Origin: Syngnathus acus
Lineage: Eukaryota; Chordata; Actinopteri; Syngnathiformes; Syngnathidae
Assembly (NCBI RefSeq): GCF_901709675.1
Contig: NC_051089.1
Span: 19,751,508-19,815,507, forward strand
Direction of reading: 5' to 3'
DNA: 64,000 nucleotides
In this document: positions 58,657-64,000 of the stretch, in pieces
Layout: each line of letters begins with the position of its first letter
Numbering within the stretch: the stretch's first letter is position 1
The notes under the pieces: generated by a model
Seen by the model: the letters and a program-made list of their open reading frames with translations, nothing else
The model's database searches: none
Told to the model about the DNA's origin: nothing
Program-made: the position numbers and the translations under genes

Positions 58657-59222
58657 TACACGTAGTGCATGACAGATTATTAGCTGACAGGACACTCAAA
58701 AAACGCACAAATCTAACAGGACATCACTCAGGTACTCCATTTCATCGCCACTTCCACATACTTCCAATTCAGAAACACAATTTACAGACAGAAAGAAGGA
58801 TTCCCCATGGGAGACCCACTGTCTGCCACCATGTGCAGTTTTTTTCATGGAGGACCTGGAACAAAAATCACTCTCAACAGCCCCGGATGAATACAGACCC
58901 ACATTATGGAAACGCTACATAGACGGCATTCTGGAAAAATACACGTAGTGCATGACAGATTATTAGCTGACAGGACACTCAAAAAACGCACAAATCTAAC
59001 AGGACATCACTCAGGTACTCCATTTCATCGCCACTTCCACGTACTTCCAATTCAGAAACACAATTTACAGACAGAAAGAAGGATTCCCCATGGGAGACCC
59101 ACTGTCTGCCACCATGTGCAGTTTTTTTCATGGAGGACCTGGAACAAAAATCACTCTCAACAGCCCCGGATGAATACAGACCCACATTATGGAAACGCTA
59201 CATAGACGGCATTCTGGAAAAA
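58657..59222. repeat. 283-bp tandem duplication in the Penelope RT
   Basis: Unit 2 follows unit 1 directly at ctggaaaaa/tacacgtag, and the units are nearly identical (one visible change, cacata/cacgta). 283 is not a multiple of 3, so the duplication breaks the frame. Confidence 0.95.
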
Positions 59223-60225
59223 GTGAAAACAGGACATACACAACACCTCACAGACCATCTCAACACCATAGACACCACTGGCAGCATCAAATTCACTCAC
59301 AAAGAGGAAATGGATCAATCCATAGCTTTTCTGGACATAAACATACACCACACAGACAACGGAGATATCAAAATAAAAGTACACAGAAAACCCACACACA
59401 CCGACCAATACCTTCTCTGGACATTTGAACACCCCACTATCCACAAACTGTCAGTAATCAGGACATTACACGAACGTACAACAAGAATAACGGACCCGGA
59501 TGACAGAACACAGGAAGAAAAACACATACAACACGCACTTAAAAGGTGTCAGTATCCACAGTGGCAATAACTAAAAGTGAAGGACAGGTCAAAAACAAAA
59601 ACAACACAACACAGGGGGGAAAGAAAAAACAAGTACCCTAGAACACAGAAGTACGTTTCCGTACGTGTGGGGTTACGGAACGCATCCAAAGAGCCATGAG
59701 ACTCCGTCAGATACTGGTTCATCCAAAGGACAAAATCCACCAGGAAAATAAATGCAACTCCATATACGAGACCCCGTACAAATCATGCAATAAATCATAC
59801 ATCGGGGAGACAGGGAGGAACTTTACTACAAGAAAAAACGAACACAAGAAGGAGTGTGAGAAGGAGACAGCAACAAGACAAACAAGAGCAAAAAAAGAAC
59901 AAGCACAACAGGAACACTACAAGTCAGCCATCACCGACCATTGCAAAAGAGAAAGTCACATAATGGACTGGTAGAAGGCCAGAGTCATCCACACCGAAGA
60001 AAACAAACATCAGCGTTGGATCAGGGAGGCCATCGAGATCCGCAAGCGGGGCCCGAGGACCATCAACAGGGACAAGAGAGCCTTCACGCTCTCTACCACC
60101 TGGAGCAGCATTCTGGAGGGGTAAACGGACAGCAGAGGGCGTGACTCACCTGTCAAATCTGACAAGTGAGCCACGCCTTCATTCATCAGCTGATCAAGAC
60201 GCGTCATACCTACACCAGTGACACT

Positions 60226-60259
60226 CTGATGAAGGCGAAAGTACACGCCGAAACATGTC
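60226..60259 (+). ncRNA. Hammerhead-ribozyme-like motif at the Penelope 3' end
   Basis: CTGATGA (60226-60232), then a stem GGCG (60234-60237) / CGCC (60246-60249), then GAAA (60250-60253): the order of the hammerhead core CUGAUGA - stem II - GAAA. Penelope elements are known to carry hammerhead motifs. Against it: an extra A between CUGAUGA and stem II, and I find no convincing stem I or III partner; GTC at 60213-60215 is a possible cleavage triplet. Confidence 0.35.
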
Positions 60260-60263
60260 AGGT

Positions 60264-60975
60264 ACCGTAATTTTCCATGTATAATACGCCCCCATGTATA
60301 ACACGCACCCTAAAAATGGCATGTCGATGCTGGAAAAAAGCCTGTACCCATGTATAATACGCACCCAAATTTTGACTCTTACTTAAGTCCGTAAACGTAA
60401 AATTACCGTTTTTTTCCGTGTATAATGCGCCCCCATGTATAATACGCACCCTAAAAATGGCATGTTGATGCTGGAAAAAAGCCTGTACCCATGTACAATA
60501 CGCACCCAATTTTTTTTTTTTTTTTTTTTTTAAAGTCCCAATGATCGTCACACACGCAGGGAGGCAATGGGTCCCATTTTTATAGTCTTTGGTATGGTCT
60601 TAACTAGGCTGGATGTATTTTTTTTTGTTGGCGTTGATTTCTCCGACTGCCCGTAAAGGCACCACCGCGATCAGATGAAAAGAGAGGAAAGTGACGTGCG
60701 GACATGTGAAAAAGGCGGCTCTGTATGGGAGAGACGTTGAAGAGGAATAAAAACACCCTTGGAAACCAAAACTTGCCCCTCGTCGTGACTCGGAGCCGCA
60801 ACAAATGTTTCGGATTTGTGTAGGGTACATTGTGACAGCAAACGAGCAGGTGATCGAGCAAGCGTCTGATACGAGAGCATTGTGCTCGTATGGAGCGTGT
60901 TTGAAGTGAACAGCAGAGAAGAAAGGAACAAGGCAAAGTGTTGTGAAATAAAATATTACCTGTAATACGCATTTA
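60264..60975. mobile_element. TA-type MITE related to 36725-37660, right end unclear
   Basis: Starts TA|CCGTAATTTTCCATGTATAA with gtataatacgcacccaaa repeats (two near-identical blocks at about 60264-60370 and 60405-60515). The interior (60600-60670) matches 36880-36990 in reverse. No matching right terminus before the THAP element. Confidence 0.6.
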
Positions 60976-61143
60976 GGTAGAGAACTGAAGTCTCGCTCTT
61001 TAAGAGGCTTTGCAGTCACGTGGTTTTATCACGTGATTTTGTGTTATGCCGCCATCTTGGCGGTCAACTCGTCAGCTCGTTCCTACGTGTTTGTATAGAT
61101 TGTTTGATTTCTGCGCTACATTTTCACCGATTTCATCCGAATT

Positions 61144-61362
61144 ATGGCTGATTTGCTATCCTACGAAGTTGGGCATTTGGATGAAGAATCCAAGAAACGT
61201 TACAGAGAGAAGTTGAACCTTGTTGGCACAACGGATCCGTACCTTTTACCGAGAAGCATGCTAAAATCGCCCGAGCATTTTGCAACAGCCGACCTGCCTG
61301 AACTCTCATATCCAGATATTTATAATTACCTCGTCGATTTGTTTTGTAATGGCATTTCATAA
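61144..61362 (+). CDS. MADLL-type transposon exon, copy 2
   Basis: 72 codons with MADLLSYEVGHLDEESKKRY; differs from the copy at 43589-43807 at two visible residues. Frame open. Confidence 0.55.
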   Translation: MADLLSYEVGHLDEESKKRYREKLNLVGTTDPYLLPRSMLKSPEHFATADLPELSYPDIYNYLVDLFCNGIS

Positions 61363-61915
61363 CTTGACATATTAAAAAACTGAATAGAGTGAAATCATTC
61401 AGATACTGTACCTGTCTGTTCAAGTTGCTACCATTTTTATTTTTTGTTTATTTTTGCATGATGCCACATCTGATTGGCTTGAAAACTTAACCAATAAAAA
61501 TTTTAACCTTGTGCCAATGGCTTGAAAACTTGTGCCAAATGAAGTAACAAAAACCCTCTTGTTAAAAAATGCTACATTAAAAAAAAATTGTTTCACAAGG
61601 TTCATAATAATTTTTTGGGAAATTTCCTAATGCATTCACTCGAGAATTAATTGTTCAATTCCAATATGAAGTTCAATATTTACATTGATAACGTTTTCAA
61701 GCCAATCAGATGAAGCATCATGAAAAAATAAACACAAAATAAAAACGGGGGGGTGAACTGAAGAAATCATCCCATTCCCTGCCTTGCTGCTCTTGCTGCC
61801 TTTCTAAAAATGCACCCAGCATTTTCAACAATCATATTTGTATCATCCCATATTGTATTATTTCACATTTTGTGAAACAAATCAGGGGTGAATAGTTTGT
61901 TTACATACCTGATAT

Positions 61916-62086
61916 GAAGTCCTCATTGCATATCCTTGTGTAAATCGTAGGTTTCCATCGTTCACGACGAATATCCGCGATCCATTTATCACGTTTTTTC
62001 ATGTTCGCCGGAAATCTATAGAAGCTAAGATTTGGTTTATCGCCTCGTCTATTGCTACATCCAACAGCACAGCAGGTATCCGGCAT
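61916..62086 (-). CDS. THAP zinc-finger exon, copy 2
   Basis: Same residues as copy 1 (MPDTCCAVGCSNRRGDKPNL ... RICNEDFISG), with the same Asp at the expected His ligand. Preserved donor after FISG on the minus strand. Confidence 0.7.
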
Positions 62087-62211
62087 TTTTAAGCTCAAAT
62101 AGCAGCAGATATAACAAGAAAGCGTTGACCGGAACTGAAAAGTTGACCGCCAAGATGGCCGCCAAGCTAATGTGGGTAGCTTGATGACGTCAGCTGCAAA
62201 GCCTCTATAGC

Positions 62212-62630
62212 TGACGTGTCTTGCGCATCCGTTCTGCGCATCTGTAATGGCGGCCTCCGTATGATATCCGGTTTGCGATGGAGATTAAAAAACAAACAAT
62301 ATTTGACAATAACACACCATCAAGGATTGCACCATCGCATCAAACGATGTGTCGTCAATTATGAATTTTACTGACTAAGTGTGTTGGGCAGGATGGCTGA
62401 ATGCGATGCGCGATTGACGTGTCTTGCGCATCCGTTCTGCGCATACTGTCATGGCGGCCTCCGTATGATATCCGGTCTGCGATGGAGATTAAAAAACAAA
62501 CAATATTTGACAATAACACACCATCAAGGATTGCACCATCGCATCAAACGAATTGACGTTGTCAATTATGAATTTTACTGACTAAGTGTGTTGGGCAGGA
62601 TGGCTGAATGCGATGCGCGATTGACAACAA
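62212..62630. repeat. 203-bp tandem duplication
   Basis: tgacgtgtcttgcgcatccg ... atgcgatgcgcgat occurs twice in direct order with a few indels (gatgtgtcgtc against gaattgacgttg). Composition resembles the end of a MITE; family unknown. Confidence 0.9.
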
Positions 62631-62640
62631 ACAAGAACAT

Positions 62641-63411
62641 TCGATCCGTTCCAGTTTGCCTACCGGCAGAACCGCTCTACTGAGGATGCCATCTCCTCCG
62701 TTCTTCACCTGAGCCTGGCTCACCTGGAGGAGAGGAACACCCACGTGCGGTTGCTGTTCCTGGACTTCAGCTCAGCGTTTAACACACATCATTCCACAAC
62801 ATCTGGTGGAAAAACTGGAACACCTGGGCTTCAGCACCCCCCTTCGAAACTGGCTGCTAGACTTCCTCACCAACAGACCTCAGTCAGTCCGGGTCGGACA
62901 GAACACCTCAGATGTCATCACCCTCAGCACAGGCTCCCCTCAGGGTTGCGTCCTGAGCCCCCTGCTGTTCACCCTGATGACACACGACTGCGCCCCCAGG
63001 TTCACCACCAATCACATCGTGAAGTTTGCAGACGACACAACGGTGGTGGGCCTCATCAGGGACAACAACGACCTGGACTACAGAGAGGAGGTGGAGCAGT
63101 TGGTGGGCTGGTGCAGAGAAAATAGCCTGATCCTGAATGTGGAGAAGACGAAGGAGATCATCGTCGACTTCAGGAAGAACCAGCCTCACCACGCTCCACT
63201 GATCATCAACAGCTCAGCTGTGGAGGTGGTGAGCAGCACTAAATTCCTGGGAGTCCACATCACAGACGACCTCACCTGGACTGTGAACACCACAACACTG
63301 GTCAAGAGGGCACAGAAGCGCTTGTACTTCCTGCGGAGGATGAGGAGAGCCCACCTGCCCCCACCCATCATGAGGACGTTCTACCGAGAGACTTTAAAGT
63401 CAGAATTCTGA
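62641..63411 (+). pseudogene. Jockey-type LINE fragment, different subfamily
   Basis: Starts within the RT ([17 protein letters not shown]), has a frameshift near 62785, then [47 protein letters not shown] and [13 protein letters not shown]. It ends at MRTFYRET and passes into a minisatellite. Truncated at both ends. Confidence 0.8.
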
Positions 63412-63540
63412 GAATAAAGTCAGAATTCTGAGAATAAAGTCAGAATTCTGACTTTAAAGTCAGAATTTGAGAATAAAGTCAGAATTCTGGTCAGAATTCT
63501 GAGAATAAAGTCAGAATTCTGAGAAAAAAAGTCAGAATCC
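63395..63540. repeat. AGAATAAAGTCAGAATTCTG minisatellite
   Basis: About seven 20-bp units of gaataaagtcagaattctga, each with an internal AGAATTCT palindrome, some in altered orientation. Confidence 0.9.
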
Positions 63541-63704
63541 TGTCACCCTTCGTTTTTTTTTTTCTTCACTGTCCCTAATCCTCTTCCGTAGAAAGCTGTG
63601 TAATGGAATAAAATTGTGAAAATATTTCACCACAAATATGTCACCACAAAAGCCTTTTTTTAGTTAAAATTTTTTTAGCACCTTGTTTTTCACAAACACA
63701 ATTT
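63541..63704. other. Unrecognised stretch
   Basis: AT-rich sequence between the minisatellite and the Rex3 5' end; nothing identified. Confidence 0.4.
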
Positions 63705-64000
63705 GGCTCAGCCCGAAAAGGAAACGTGGGTCCCCCTTCCCATGGGCTCACCACCTGTGGGAGGGGCCAAAGGGGTCGGGTGCATTGCAAGCTGGGCGGC
63801 GGCCAAAGGCAGGGACCTTGGCGGTCTGATCCCCGGCTGCAGAAGCTGGCTCTTGGGACATGGAATGTCACCTCTCTGGCTGGAAAGGAGCCCGAGCTGG
63901 TGTGCGAGGCAGAAAAGTTCCGACTAGATATAGTCGGACTTGCCTCCACACACAGTTTGGGTTCCGGTACAAGCCCTCTCGAGAGGGGCTGGACTCTCTT
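63705..64000 (+). mobile_element. Rex3 LINE, 5' end, cut by the window edge
   Basis: Contains the 5' UTR (gggaggggccaaaggggtcgg) and start of the endonuclease: LGTWNVTSLAGKEPELVCEA and [20 protein letters not shown]. It includes the segment between two gagctgg sites that is deleted in the copy at 30093. Confidence 0.8.

Larger units (their letters stand above)
58146..60262 (+). pseudogene. Penelope-like retroelement with GIY-YIG domain
   Basis: RT pieces: DITILPADKGRTTVI (58180), PRISDTPKIHKPGTPLRPIV (58400-58460), FISHDVISLFT (58600), GFPMGDPLSATMCSFFMEDL, WKRYIDGILEKV (59200) and SIAFLDINIHH. The C-terminus (59696-59974) has CNSIYETPYKSCNKSYIGET then RKNEHKKEC, the GIY-YIG endonuclease of Penelope elements. 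Broken by stops, frameshifts and a 283-bp tandem duplication (58657-58939, 58940-59222). The catalytic YxDD motif reads YIDG. Penelope RTs are related to telomerase; intact elements use the endonuclease for integration. Confidence 0.85.
61004..62205 (-). mobile_element. THAP-encoding DNA transposon (ISL2EU-like), copy 2
   Basis: Same ends (GAGGCTTTGCAG / CTGCAAAGCCTC) and contents as 42720-43947 in the opposite orientation, about 26 bp shorter because of one indel. The right flank is TATA, but the left flank (ctttaa) does not match, so the target duplication is not confirmed here. Confidence 0.75.

Overview
The window is vertebrate nuclear DNA, most likely from a ray-finned fish. It has a spliced vertebrate gene with GT-AG introns, and its repeats are typical of teleosts: Rex3/RTE, L2 and jockey-type LINEs, hAT, Tigger/pogo, a THAP-encoding element, a Penelope-like element and a tRNA-headed SINE. 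Nothing prokaryotic is present. The species cannot be read from the sequence.

The one clearly recognised host gene is the 3' part of a TMC-family gene on the + strand, best matched to tmc3. Ten exons (426-683, 13122-13250, 13596-13663, 13920-14048, 26266-26376, 27117-27242, 27447-27525, 28935-28977, 29756-30023, 32597-33581) join in one reading frame. They encode about 731 residues: the glycosylated extracellular loop, the CWETYVGQ signature, the last transmembrane segments and a long charged cytosolic tail. The 5' exons lie left of the window. Two introns are about 12 kb each because they are filled with nested transposons.

Layout: 0.7-13 kb is intron with a Tigger/pogo element, a gypsy relic split by a hAT (8-bp target duplication) that itself holds a LINE, two more hATs, and a long inverted repeat. 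14-26 kb is intron with an RTE-like LINE, a Tigger copy with a deleted transposase, and a hAT that contains a Tigger that contains a short LTR element. 26-34 kb holds the terminal exons, a SINE with a 13-bp target duplication and a Rex3 copy. 34.3-37.7 kb is a paralogue of 17.8-21.5 kb, so the same LINE tail, spacer and Tigger lie inside and downstream of tmc3. 38-41 kb holds microsatellites, a perfect 64-bp palindrome and a possible minus-strand terminal exon. 41.6-58 kb is a dense nest of hATs, LINEs, an unidentified inverted duplicate and a THAP element. 58-60.3 kb is a Penelope-like element with a GIY-YIG domain and a hammerhead-like 3' motif. 61-62.2 kb is a second THAP element, and the window ends in LINE fragments and the 5' end of another Rex3.

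Apart from tmc3, nearly all coding-like sequence is transposon-derived and broken. The most informative signals are target-site duplications and empty sites in paralogous copies, which give insertion order; the two near-identical THAP elements; the long inverted repeats and perfect palindrome; and the ribozyme-like motif at the Penelope 3' end. Family names are from recall of protein and terminal motifs, not from a search.
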